DNA of 64,000 nucleotides from Curtobacterium sp. MCLR17_032 (GTDB lineage Bacteria > Actinomycetota > Actinomycetes > Actinomycetales > Microbacteriaceae). The stretch covers positions 310,001 to 374,000 of the forward strand of contig NZ_CP126268.1 of NCBI RefSeq assembly GCF_003234795.2, given 5' to 3'. Position numbers and translations under genes: made by a program. How positions within the stretch are numbered: the stretch's first letter is position 1; every line of letters starts with the position of its first letter. Of the stretch, positions 1 through 9,317 are shown one piece after another. The notes under the pieces are model-generated. The model was not told the DNA's origin and searched no databases. It saw only the letters and a list, made by a program, of their open reading frames with translations.

Positions 1-285
1 TCGTGGACGAACTGGTTCACCGGCGAGGTCGTCACCGGCGGGGTCTGGCGGCGCGAGCGGCACGGGTTCGACACCCTGCCGCTGTGGGTCCGCGAGGGTG
101 CGGTCCTGCCGTTGTCCACCCGCACCGACCGGCCGGACCACGACTACCACGAGGCGCTCGAGTTCCGGGCGTTCCCGGGTGCGGGGGGAGCGGGCTCGCG
201 GGAGGTCGTCGTGACGTCCCCGGACGGCCGCGCGGTCACGTACCCGGTGTCGTTCGCGGCGGACGGCACGGTCACCCCCGCCTGA
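1..285 (+). CDS. C-terminal fragment of a GH31 family alpha-glycosidase
   Basis: The reading frame is open from base 1 to TGA at 283-285, giving the last 94 residues of a protein that starts outside the window. The motif pattern W-x-x-x-x-TGE followed by a GG-x-W stretch, a D-x-x-PLWVREGAVLPL segment and a short C-terminal beta domain is what is seen at the end of the GH31 catalytic barrel (alpha-xylosidase or alpha-glucosidase of the YicI type). It would hydrolyse terminal alpha-linked xylose or glucose from oligosaccharides, probably in the cytoplasm. The catalytic aspartates lie upstream of the window, so substrate cannot be judged. The ROK regulator that follows fits a sugar-utilisation locus. 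Confidence 0.75.
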   Translation, partial: SWTNWFTGEVVTGGVWRRERHGFDTLPLWVREGAVLPLSTRTDRPDHDYHEALEFRAFPGAGGAGSREVVVTSPDGRAVTYPVSFAADGTVTPA

Positions 286-298
286 ACCCCGTTCGCCC

Positions 299-358
299 GT
301 TCGCGCTGAGCGACAGTCCTCGCGGCCTGGACCACGAGCGCTGTCGCTCAGCGCGAAC
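299..358. repeat. Perfect 18-bp inverted repeat after the GH31 gene
   Basis: Bases 299-316 (GTTCGCGCTGAGCGACAG) are exactly the reverse complement of 341-358, separated by 24 bases. No T-run follows. It sits 13 bp after the GH31 stop and could terminate that transcript, but arms this long and perfect also fit a dispersed palindromic (REP-like) element. No second copy was noticed in this window. Confidence 0.8.
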
Positions 359-429
359 CTCGCGGACGGGCCGCGCCACCCGCCAGCGCGGGCCGCACTA
401 CGCTGGCGGGACGGACGATCGGAGCGGAC

Positions 430-1617
430 ATGTCGGAGGCGAGCACTGCCTCCCGTCCGGTGCGCACCACGGACGTCGTCCGCCGCCGCAACCTGGCCCG
501 GGTCCTGCGCCTCGTCCACGAGCGCGGGCCGATGCCCCGCTCGGCGCTCACCCGTGAGACCGGCCTGAACCGCTCGACGGTCGCCGCTCTGGTGGGGGAG
601 CTCGTCGACCTCGGCCTCGTCGTCGAGGGGGACGCCCCACCCGCGACCGGCGTCGGCCGTCCGAGCGCCACCGTGTCCGCGTCCGCCCAGGTCGTCGCAC
701 TCGGCATCGTGCCCGAGATCGACGCCGTGACCCTGGCGGTCATCGGCCTCGACGGCACCGAACACGAACGCCGGACCGTCCGCACCACCTCGGTCTCGAC
801 GCCCGGCGAGGCCCTCGCCATCGCCACCGACCTCGTCGCCGCGGCCACCGATCAGCAGCGGGACGCGGGCCGTCGGGTCGTCGGCATCGCGGTGTCCGTC
901 CCCGGGATCGTCCGCGTCGGCGACGGCGTCGTCCGGTACGCCCCGCACCTGGCCTGGCGCGACGAGGCCTTCGCCGCACCGCTCGCCGACCGCACCGGCC
1001 TGCCGGTCCGCGCCGCGAACGACGCGAACCTCGGCGTCACGGCCGAGTTCCTCTACGGCGCCGGCCGCGGCGCCACCGACGTCGTCTACGTCAACGGCGG
1101 CGCGAGCGGCATCGGTGGCGGCATCATCACGGGCGGGCGGCCCCTCGCCGGAGCTGCCGGGTACGCGGGGGAGCTCGGCCACACCTTCGTCGCCGCGAAC
1201 GGCATCCGCTGCCACTGCGGTGCCGTCGGGTGCCTGGAGACCGAAGCCTCACAGGCCGCACTGCTCGACGCGGCGGGGCTCGGGATCGACGAGGCCGACC
1301 GGCTCGGCGACGTCCTGGCCGACGGGCCCGCACCGGCCCTCGCCGCGGTCGTCGACCGGCAGGTCACCGCGCTCGCCGTCGCCATCCGCAACGTCGTGCA
1401 CACCGTGAACCCGGACGTCGTCGTCCTGGGCGGGTTCCTCGGCACGCTCCTCCGGCACGTCGGGACCCGGCTCGAGGACGCGGTCCGCGCGCAGACGATG
1501 ACGGCGATGGGCGAGGACCTGCGGATCGTGCCGGCGGAACTCGTCGGCAGCGTGCTGTTCCGCGGTGCGGCCGAGCTGGCGTTCGCATCGGTGCTGGCCG
1601 ACCCCACGGCGGGCTGA
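430..1617 (+). CDS. ROK family transcriptional regulator
   Basis: This 395-residue protein has an N-terminal winged helix-turn-helix (about residues 15-75, with the LTRETGLNRSTVAALVGEL recognition region) followed by a ROK sugar-kinase-like domain. The ROK zinc site is visible as GIRCHCGAVGCLE, with cysteines at 261, 263 and 268. Proteins of this NagC/XylR-like layout are sugar-responsive repressors or activators of carbohydrate genes. It follows the GH31 gene on the same strand after 144 bp that hold a long inverted repeat, so it probably has its own promoter (a TACGCT -10-like box at 399-404). The start ATG at 430 has a GGAGCGGAC stretch just upstream. The inducer is unknown; a GH31 product is the simple guess. 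Confidence 0.85.
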   Translation: MSEASTASRPVRTTDVVRRRNLARVLRLVHERGPMPRSALTRETGLNRSTVAALVGELVDLGLVVEGDAPPATGVGRPSATVSASAQVVALGIVPEIDAVTLAVIGLDGTEHERRTVRTTSVSTPGEALAIATDLVAAATDQQRDAGRRVVGIAVSVPGIVRVGDGVVRYAPHLAWRDEAFAAPLADRTGLPVRAANDANLGVTAEFLYGAGRGATDVVYVNGGASGIGGGIITGGRPLAGAAGYAGELGHTFVAANGIRCHCGAVGCLETEASQAALLDAAGLGIDEADRLGDVLADGPAPALAAVVDRQVTALAVAIRNVVHTVNPDVVVLGGFLGTLLRHVGTRLEDAVRAQTMTAMGEDLRIVPAELVGSVLFRGAAELAFASVLADPTAG

Positions 1618-1653
1618 GCGGCGCCGCCGACCTTCGATCGGTGGCATGAGTCC

Positions 1654-1899
1654 TCACTGGTCGGTGTGCGTCCCCTGCGCTCGCCGCTGCCGACGTCGAA
1701 CTGCCCAACCGAGGTTGCCGCCCCCGAGCGCCAGGCCGGCGGCACTCGCGACCATGCTCAGCACAGGATGTCCGTCCTCCCGGAGTCCGACTGACAGCGC
1801 AGTGCCGGCGAGGAGCGTGCACAGCGCGAGGAACGCTGCGAACCCGATGCTCGAGACGACTCCGACCACGGCGGTGACCACACGGTTGAGCCCGATCAC
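1654..1899 (-). CDS. Small membrane protein coupled to the preceding bacteriocin-like gene
   Basis: This 81-residue protein starts with a GTG whose last two bases are part of the TGA stop of the gene before it (GTGA, 1896-1899), so its translation is almost certainly coupled. It has two predicted membrane segments (about residues 7-37 and 45-65) and a strongly basic, arginine-rich C-terminal tail. I do not recognise a family. The tight pairing with a small cysteine-containing hydrophobic protein recalls peptide/immunity pairs, where the second gene makes a two- or three-helix membrane protein; that is inference only. It ends 36 bp from the ROK gene, which runs the opposite way. Confidence 0.6.
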   Translation of the reverse strand: MIGLNRVVTAVVGVVSSIGFAAFLALCTLLAGTALSVGLREDGHPVLSMVASAAGLALGGGNLGWAVRRRQRRAQGTHTDQ

Positions 1900-2222
1900 G
1901 CGCAGAACGGTGCCGGCTTGCCGGAAGCGTGGACCCGCAGGACTCTCTTCCCGCACTTGACACCACCGTTGTTGCTGATGGCAGTGAATGCAAGCAGGAC
2001 GACGACGTTCGCGATGACACACACCGCCGGACCGAGCGCGCACAGCCCTTCGGCCGCGATGACTCCGCCTCCGCCGATGATGACCTGCTGATCGAACGAG
2101 TTGAAGTCGACGAAGACGCCGTTCTTGTCCTTTCCTGCTCCGAGTCGTCGGTCCCGACCGGGCACGGTCAGATGGAGGTCCAGGTGCCCCGCGGAGATCG
2201 TCGTGCTCGGGCCCGATTCCAT
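1896..2222 (-). CDS. Small hydrophobic, cysteine-containing protein (bacteriocin-like, unassigned)
   Basis: This 108-residue protein was placed at the ATG at 2222 because a strong AGGAGG site lies just upstream; a longer in-frame start exists at 2291 but would sit inside the promoter. The first half is polar and charged. Residues ~48-84 form a long glycine- and alanine-rich hydrophobic stretch containing GLCALGPAVC, and two further cysteines lie in the basic C-terminal part, the last next to the C-terminus (PFCA). There is no classic N-terminal signal peptide. The four cysteines could form two disulphides. Size, layout and pairing with a small membrane protein resemble a secreted antimicrobial peptide precursor, but no family match is claimed; a small membrane protein is equally possible. 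Confidence 0.55.
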   Translation of the reverse strand: MESGPSTTISAGHLDLHLTVPGRDRRLGAGKDKNGVFVDFNSFDQQVIIGGGGVIAAEGLCALGPAVCVIANVVVLLAFTAISNNGGVKCGKRVLRVHASGKPAPFCA

Positions 2223-2262
2223 CGTTCCTCCTGGGTGAGTGGTTGCGCGTCGCAATGACTCG

Positions 2263-2291
2263 ACCGTAGGAGACTCTCGGTCGTCTTGCAA
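2263..2291 (-). promoter_or_regulatory. Promoter of the bacteriocin-like pair
   Basis: Read on the minus strand, TTGCAA (2291-2286), a 17-base spacer and TACGGT (2268-2263) form a good -35/-10 pair. Transcription would start near 2256, about 34 bases before the ATG at 2222. The DNA just upstream (2285-2320) is visibly AT-richer than the rest of the window. Confidence 0.6.
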
Positions 2292-2601
2292 TGAGGAACA
2301 TGAAATTGGAATACCGACAGGCTGTCGGCTGCTGAAGGCGAGCCTGCAGGCCGGCGGGCGGCCGAGAGGGATCGCGGACGCCCGCCGCCGTTCGGGTCAG
2401 GGGCGGGCGTCCACGGCCTGCGCGTGCCTCCGGGAGTGGCAGGCGCGTGTCGTCGCTCCACGAGGTCAGGGTCCCTCGGGCGCCTTGCGGCAGGGCGACT
2501 GGGGTGACGCTACGCCGTCCGTCCGGACTGTGTACAGCCTGCGCCGAACGGATCACGCCGTCGACCGGTGGTCCCGCCGACAGCTCGTCGGTCGGAACTC
2601 G
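2292..2601. other. Intergenic stretch without a recognisable gene
   Basis: About 310 bp lie between the promoter of the small-protein pair and the end of the GT2 gene. Open frames here are shadows without a ribosome site or recognisable protein. The left edge is AT-richer (around 2297-2320); otherwise nothing stands out. Confidence 0.5.
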
Positions 2602-3369
2602 TCAGCGGCCGCTCCACCACGCGTGGGCCTGGTCGCGGTTCCGCCAGTCCGTCCGCAGCCGTCGCGCCCACCGCCGCGGCGGCGACCCCCGCCGGCCGTT
2701 CACCCGGAACGTGTGGAACGCACGCCGGGCACGTCGGACGGCGGATGGGAGGCTCGCGAACGGTCGCGCGGACACCCGCACCGTGAGCGCGGGGTCGGCG
2801 ATCACCCGCCACTCCGGGTCGAACTGCATGCTCAGGTCGATGTCGTCGTGCACCTCGGGGTCATCGCGGTGCACCCGGTCGCGGACCGCGAGCCACGTCG
2901 ACCGGCGGAGGGCCATCGCGGACCCGAACAGCGGCGGGCGGGAGAGCGCGCCGCGCATGAGCACGAAGTACGGCCGCATGTAGAGGACCGGCCAGACGAC
3001 CCGCACGAGTGCGCCGGCGTCGGACGGACGGCCGGGCCCGGTGACCGCGACGACGTCCGGGTCCTCGAGCAGGTCGAGGGCGGTGGCGATCCAGTGCGGT
3101 GGCGGGACGGAGTCCGCGTCGAGTCGGACGATGACGTCACCCTCGGCGGTGTCGTAGCCCCGGGACGAGGCCCGGGCGATCCCGCGGACCGGTTCGGTGC
3201 AGACGACGGCGCCGGCTGCCCGGGCCACGGCCGCGCTGTCGTCGGAGCTGCCGTTGTCGACGACGACCACCTCGTCGGCGGGCCGGGTCTGCGCCTCCAG
3301 GGCGGTCAAGCAGCGGCGGAGGTGCGCGGCGTCGTCCAACACGGGGACCACGACGGACACGGACGGCAT
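2602..3369 (-). CDS. Glycosyltransferase family 2 protein
   Basis: This 255-residue protein opens with the GT2 (GT-A fold) signature: SVVVPVLDDAAHLRRCLTAL, then VVVDNGSSDDSA, and a D-x-D type metal/nucleotide site in VRLDADSVPPP near residue 95. It lacks long membrane helices, although the stretch around LYMRPYFVLMRGAL may associate with the membrane. It would transfer a sugar from a nucleotide sugar to a cell-surface or lipid acceptor, which cannot be named. The ATG at 3369 was chosen over an in-frame TTG four codons earlier because family members start close to the first beta strand. It appears to be a single-gene unit; the next operon runs the opposite way. Confidence 0.85.
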   Translation of the reverse strand: MPSVSVVVPVLDDAAHLRRCLTALEAQTRPADEVVVVDNGSSDDSAAVARAAGAVVCTEPVRGIARASSRGYDTAEGDVIVRLDADSVPPPHWIATALDLLEDPDVVAVTGPGRPSDAGALVRVVWPVLYMRPYFVLMRGALSRPPLFGSAMALRRSTWLAVRDRVHRDDPEVHDDIDLSMQFDPEWRVIADPALTVRVSARPFASLPSAVRRARRAFHTFRVNGRRGSPPRRWARRLRTDWRNRDQAHAWWSGR

Positions 3370-3559
3370 GGCTCGAGCCAACCGGAGCGCCGCTGTGAGG
3401 GGTGTCCGTTTCGCTCCTGCTCTGGCGTTCCGGGGAGGGTGCGCACGGGATCCGCGCAGATCGGCGTTCCTGGAACCCGTCCCAGAGGTCCCCGCGCAGG
3501 TTCAGGTCCAACGCAGCGGGTGCACCGCCCGCCGCGACGAGAAGACCGGAAGGCCGACC

Positions 3560-4405
3560 ATGACCACGAACCCACCCGGGAACGACTCCGGGACGCCCAT
3601 CCACGACGCCACGGCTGCCGCCGAGGGTCACGAGACCCACCCCGGCGTCACGGTCCCGTCCTACGCGAGCGGTACGCCCGTCGAGCGCCCCACCGGTTTC
3701 GACGACCTCGAACCGCTGGACGCCATCCCCGCCGACGAGCAGCTGCCCGCCGGCACCGTCCCCGCCGGCAGCCTGACCGCGACCGGCAGCGGCACCGGCA
3801 GCTCCGACTCGGGCAGCTTCGACTCGGGCAGCTCCGGCTCGGGTAGCTCCGACTCGGGCAGCTCGGGCGGCGGCACGGCCAAGGCCGACGCTGCCAAGAG
3901 CGCCGCGTCGGACGTCGCCGGGGACGCCAAGGAGCATGCCGCGAACGTCGCCGGCACCGCCAAGGAGCAGGCTGCGAACGTCGCCTCCGAGGTGTCGGAC
4001 CACGCCCGCCAGCTCTTCGGCCAGGCGTCCGGCACCCTCAAGGACCAGGCCGCCGACCAGCAGCAGAAGGCCGCCAGTGGTCTCCGCACGATCGGCGACC
4101 ACCTCGGCAAGATGGCCGACAACGACGACGAGCAGGGCCTGGCGGCGAAGGTCGTCCGCGACCTGTCGAACCGTGCCGGGTCCGTCGCCGGGTACCTCGA
4201 GGGCCGCGACCCGGGCTCCCTCGTCGACGAGGTGAAGTCGTTCGCCGCACGTCGTCCAGGCACCTTCATCGCGATCGCCGCCGGCGCGGGCATCCTCGCC
4301 GGTCGTCTCGCGAAGGCGCTGACGACGGAGATCAAGCACGAGAAGGAAGCCGAGGCGACCGGCACCGGCACGACCGGCACCACCGGGACGGGGCCGCTCG
4401 TATGA
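3560..4405 (+). CDS. Amphipathic-repeat protein, first gene of a three-gene envelope operon
   Basis: The 281-residue product has a disordered N-terminus (about 1-75), a Ser/Gly/Asp linker (SDSGS-type repeats, ~80-110), then alanine/lysine-rich 11-residue-like repeats (KEHAANVAGTAKEQAANVAS and similar) that should form a long amphipathic helix as in LEA-like and apolipoprotein-like proteins. A single hydrophobic segment (FIAIAAGAGILAGRLAKAL) lies near the C-terminus, so it probably sits on the membrane by one helix. The ATG at 3560 is preceded by a GGAAGGCC site. It overlaps the next gene by four bases (ATGA). No exact family is recognised; context suggests envelope stability or stress protection. 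Confidence 0.7.
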   Translation: MTTNPPGNDSGTPIHDATAAAEGHETHPGVTVPSYASGTPVERPTGFDDLEPLDAIPADEQLPAGTVPAGSLTATGSGTGSSDSGSFDSGSSGSGSSDSGSSGGGTAKADAAKSAASDVAGDAKEHAANVAGTAKEQAANVASEVSDHARQLFGQASGTLKDQAADQQQKAASGLRTIGDHLGKMADNDDEQGLAAKVVRDLSNRAGSVAGYLEGRDPGSLVDEVKSFAARRPGTFIAIAAGAGILAGRLAKALTTEIKHEKEAEATGTGTTGTTGTGPLV

Positions 4406-4851
4406 CCGATCCGTTCCCCGGTGCGACCGGTCGGACGGTGCCCGGGCGGCCGAGCGCCGAGGAGCGCGCGGCGTCGACGCCCCTCGGTGAGCTCCTCTCC
4501 GAGGTGTCCCGTGACCTCTCCACGCTGTTCCGGCAGGAGGTCGCGCTCGCCAAGGCCGAGCTGACCGACTCCGCGAAGAAGGCGGGCAAGGGCGCGGGCA
4601 TGTTCGGCGGCGCAGGCGTCGCGGGGCTCTTCGCCCTGCTGTTCCTGTCGATCGCCGCCTGGTGGGGGCTCGGGTACCTCATCGGCAACGCGTGGTCCGC
4701 CGTGGTCATCGCCGTGGTCTACGCCGTCGTCGCCGCGATCCTCGCGATGCGCGGACGCAAGGAGATCAAGCAGATCGACGGCGCCCCCCAGACGGTCGCG
4801 ACCGTCAAGGAAGTCCCCGAGACACTCAAGCCCAACACCGGGAGGAACTGA
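4402..4851 (+). CDS. Phage-holin family (Actinobacterial holin-X like) membrane protein
   Basis: This 149-residue protein has the layout of the Phage_holin_3_6 (PF07332) family common in actinobacterial chromosomes: a polar N-terminus with LLSEVSRDLSTLFRQEVALAKAEL, a glycine-rich turn, and two adjacent membrane helices (about 65-90 and 95-118), ending in a charged tail. Chromosomal members are not known to lyse cells; they usually sit beside DUF3618 proteins, as here. The start overlaps the previous stop (ATGA at 4402-4405) and its stop shares a base with the next start (TGATG at 4849-4853), so the three genes are translationally coupled. Confidence 0.8.
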   Translation: MTDPFPGATGRTVPGRPSAEERAASTPLGELLSEVSRDLSTLFRQEVALAKAELTDSAKKAGKGAGMFGGAGVAGLFALLFLSIAAWWGLGYLIGNAWSAVVIAVVYAVVAAILAMRGRKEIKQIDGAPQTVATVKEVPETLKPNTGRN

Positions 4852-5456
4852 TGAGCACCCCAGACGAGATCCGCGCCGACATCGAGCGCACCCGTGGAGA
4901 ACTCGGTTCGGACGTCGACGCCCTCGCCGACAAGGTGAACCCGTCCGCCATCGCCCACCGCCAGACCGAGAAGGTCAAGGGCCGCTTCCAGGACGTCCGC
5001 GAGTCCGTCATGGGTGCCGCCGGCAGCGCCCGCGACTCCGTGATGGGCGCCGCCGACTCGGCACGCTCGAGTGTCTCGGGCTCGAGATCGAGCGCCGCGG
5101 GCTCCGTGGAGGACACCGCGTCGCGCGGCGTCGAGAAGGCGAAGGGCAACCCGCTCGCCGTCGGCCTCATCGCCTTCGGTGTCGGCTGGCTCGCGTCGTC
5201 GCTCCTGCCCTCCTCCACGAAGGAGGAGGAGCTCGCCGGTGAGCTGAAGGACAAGGCCGCTCCGCTCGTCGACAAGGCGAAGGAGCAGGCGAAGGACGCC
5301 GGCGCCCCGCTCCTCGACGCCGCCAAGGAGCACGCGCAGGACCTCACGGGCACCGTGCGGGACGCGGCCCAGACGGTCAAGGACGAGGTGCAGGGCGCCG
5401 CGTCCGACGTGCAGGACAACGCGCAGTCGTCCGCGGACGACGTCCGCAACGCCTGA
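4851..5456 (+). CDS. DUF3618 domain protein, third gene of the envelope operon
   Basis: The 201-residue product begins with the DUF3618 signature (TPDEIRADIERTRGELGSDVDALADKVNPSAIAHRQ). It continues with a serine/alanine-rich repeat region (SVMGAAGSARDSVMGAADSA), one membrane segment (PLAVGLIAFGVGWLASSLLP, near residue 105) and a long alanine/lysine amphipathic tail with AKEQAKDAGAPLLDAAKEHAQD-like repeats. The tail resembles that of the first protein of the operon, so the two may bind each other or coat the membrane. No catalytic motif is present. A strong hairpin terminator follows 27 bp after the stop. Confidence 0.82.
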   Translation: MSTPDEIRADIERTRGELGSDVDALADKVNPSAIAHRQTEKVKGRFQDVRESVMGAAGSARDSVMGAADSARSSVSGSRSSAAGSVEDTASRGVEKAKGNPLAVGLIAFGVGWLASSLLPSSTKEEELAGELKDKAAPLVDKAKEQAKDAGAPLLDAAKEHAQDLTGTVRDAAQTVKDEVQGAASDVQDNAQSSADDVRNA

Positions 5457-5482
5457 ACGCGTCGGCACTGACGTCAGCACCT

Positions 5483-5530
5483 GACGGACGGGAGGCCCGA
5501 GACCAGCTGGTCCCGGGCCTCCCGTCCGTC
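5483..5530. terminator. Hairpin terminator after the three-gene operon
   Basis: Seventeen-base arms (5483-5499 and 5514-5530) are perfectly complementary and enclose 14 bases. The stem starts with GACGGACGGGAGGC, a sequence reused in four other terminators of this window. No T-run follows, as is usual in GC-rich actinobacteria. Confidence 0.85.
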
Positions 5531-5601
5531 TCGTGCACCGTCCACCGCGCCCTCCGGCGCACCTGAGGTGCCGGTCGTCGCCCACGGAGCAGGGTGGAGC
5601 C

Positions 5602-6276
5602 ATGTCCGACACCCCCACCACCGCCGTCCTGTTCGACATCGACGGCACCCTGGCCGACTCGAACTACGCCCACATCGACGCCTGGTGGCGGGCCTTCCGC
5701 GCGGCGGGGGAGTCCGTCGACGCCTGGCGCATCCACCGGGCGATCGGCATGGACTCGTCGAAGCTGCTCGAGTCGCTGCTGCCGGACGCCTCCGAGGAGA
5801 CCCGGGACACCGCGAAGCAGTTCCACACCGCCTTCTACTCCGAGCACATGCCGCAGCTGCGCCTGCTGCCCGGTGCGCGGGACCTGCTCGAGGCGGTCGC
5901 CGGTCGCGGGCACGCCGTGGTGCTCGCGACCAGTGCCCCGCAGAACGAGCTCGGCCGGCTGCTCGAACTCCTCGACGCCGAGCAGTGGATCGCCGCCGTC
6001 ACGAGCAGCGAGGACGTCGAGCAGGCGAAGCCGGACCCCGGGATCATCGAGGTCGCGCTGCAGAAGGCCGGGGTCGATGCTGACCACGCCGTCATGGTCG
6101 GCGACGCGATGTGGGACGTCGAGTCGGCGGAGCGCGTCGGCGTGACGTGCATCGGTGTGATGACCGGCGGGATCGGCGGCGACGAGCTGCGCGGTGCCGG
6201 TGCCGCGGCCGTGTACGACGACGCGGCGGCGCTGCTCGAGGACCTCGACGGCAGCCCGATCGGTCCGCTCGGCTGA
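5602..6276 (+). CDS. HAD family hydrolase (phosphoglycolate phosphatase / beta-phosphoglucomutase-like)
   Basis: This 224-residue protein carries the haloacid-dehalogenase motifs in order: I, FDIDGTLADSN (nucleophile aspartate in D-x-D); II, VLATSAP; III, the lysine in EQAKPDPGII; IV, MVGDAMWDVESA. A helical cap of about 60 residues follows motif I. Such proteins remove phosphate from small sugar phosphates or phosphoglycolate in the cytoplasm; the substrate cannot be told from sequence. Length is normal. A CAGGGT box six bases before the ATG hints at leaderless transcription, but a GGTGGAG stretch could also serve as a ribosome site. Confidence 0.85.
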   Translation: MSDTPTTAVLFDIDGTLADSNYAHIDAWWRAFRAAGESVDAWRIHRAIGMDSSKLLESLLPDASEETRDTAKQFHTAFYSEHMPQLRLLPGARDLLEAVAGRGHAVVLATSAPQNELGRLLELLDAEQWIAAVTSSEDVEQAKPDPGIIEVALQKAGVDADHAVMVGDAMWDVESAERVGVTCIGVMTGGIGGDELRGAGAAAVYDDAAALLEDLDGSPIGPLG

Positions 6277-6361
6277 CGCTGCCCGTCCCACGGCGCCGCG
6301 TCGGCCGGAGCGCGCACCGGCGTGTGGGCGCCGTCGTCGGTCCGTGTCAGGATGGACGACC

Positions 6362-6844
6362 GTGATCACCATCGAGCGCGTGCCCTGGGAAGACCCGCGC
6401 GGAGTCGCACTCCGCGCGACCATGGACGAGGAGATGCACGAGCGCTACGGCGACGGGAACCCCGGTGAAGCCCCCGAGGTCTCGGCCGAGCGCAGCCGCG
6501 TGCTGTCCGTCGACCCGAGCACCGTCGTGACGTCCCTGCTCGCCGTCGACGAGGACGGGACGGTCCTCGGCCACATCGCCGTCCGACGGCTCGGGGACGA
6601 GATCGAGCTGAAGCGCCTCATCGTCCTGGCCGCCGCCCGGGGCAAGGGCGCCGCCACCGCGCTCCTGGACGAGTGCGCCCGGGTCGGCCGCGAGCAGGGT
6701 GCCAGCCGTCTGATCCTGCAGACCGGTGACAAGCAGCCCGAGGCCGTGGCGCTGTACGAGAAGACCGGGTGGGACCGCATCGACGTGTACGAGCCGTACG
6801 CCGAGACGATGCCGTGGTCGTACTGCTTCGCGAAGGGGATCTGA
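6362..6844 (+). CDS. GNAT family N-acetyltransferase
   Basis: The 160-residue product has the GNAT acetyl-CoA binding loop RLIVLAAARGKGAATALLDECA (R/Q-x-x-G-x-G/A type) around residues 85-105 and the C-terminal beta strand pair ILQTGDKQPEAVALYEKTGW. It would move an acetyl group from acetyl-CoA to a small molecule or peptide amine; substrate unknown. The GTG at 6362 was chosen since it begins the domain (ITIERVPW) and no better in-frame start is near; a CAGGAT -10-like box ends eight bases upstream, so the mRNA may be leaderless. It stands alone between the HAD gene and the TetR operon. Confidence 0.85.
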   Translation: MITIERVPWEDPRGVALRATMDEEMHERYGDGNPGEAPEVSAERSRVLSVDPSTVVTSLLAVDEDGTVLGHIAVRRLGDEIELKRLIVLAAARGKGAATALLDECARVGREQGASRLILQTGDKQPEAVALYEKTGWDRIDVYEPYAETMPWSYCFAKGI

Positions 6845-6877
6845 CCCAGACGTCACTGGGAGTTCACCACCGGTGAA

Positions 6878-6912
6878 TTGCACTCTTGCAGAAGGAGTGC
6901 AAGTATCACCCG

Positions 6913-6913
<1 letters not shown>
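6878..6913 (+). promoter_or_regulatory. Leaderless promoter with embedded TetR operator
   Basis: TTGCAC (6878-6883), a 17-base spacer and AAGTAT (6901-6906) make a -35/-10 pair; six bases later lies the GTG start, so the mRNA would begin at the start codon. An 8-bp inverted repeat TTGCACTC (6878-6885) / GAGTGCAA (6895-6902) covers the spacer and both boxes, the expected place for the TetR repressor of this operon to bind. Confidence 0.7.
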
Positions 6914-9245
<2,332 letters not shown>

Positions 9246-9257
9246 TCGCGACCAGGT

Positions 9258-9305
9258 GACGGACGGGAGGCGCGGTGCCAGCGGGTGCCGCGCCTCCCGT
9301 CCGTC
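9258..9305. terminator. Bidirectional hairpin terminator between the efflux and LacI genes
   Basis: Eighteen-base arms (9258-9275 and 9288-9305) match perfectly around a 12-base loop. The stem begins with GACGGACGGGAGGC. The hairpin lies between two convergent genes and can serve both. Confidence 0.88.
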
Positions 9306-9317
9306 GTGTGGGTCGGG

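Noticed and set aside
2239..3846. Long plus-strand frame covering the GT2 gene and the start of the next operon
   Set aside because: The GT2 gene on the other strand has clear family motifs; this frame has biased composition and no start signal.
4402..4851. Prophage remnant suggested by a holin-like gene
   Set aside because: No other phage genes are nearby; this holin family is a normal chromosomal gene in actinobacteria paired with DUF3618.
9256..9310. Small RNA gene formed by the strong hairpin
   Set aside because: Its position between convergent genes and the shared stem with other gene ends favour a terminator.
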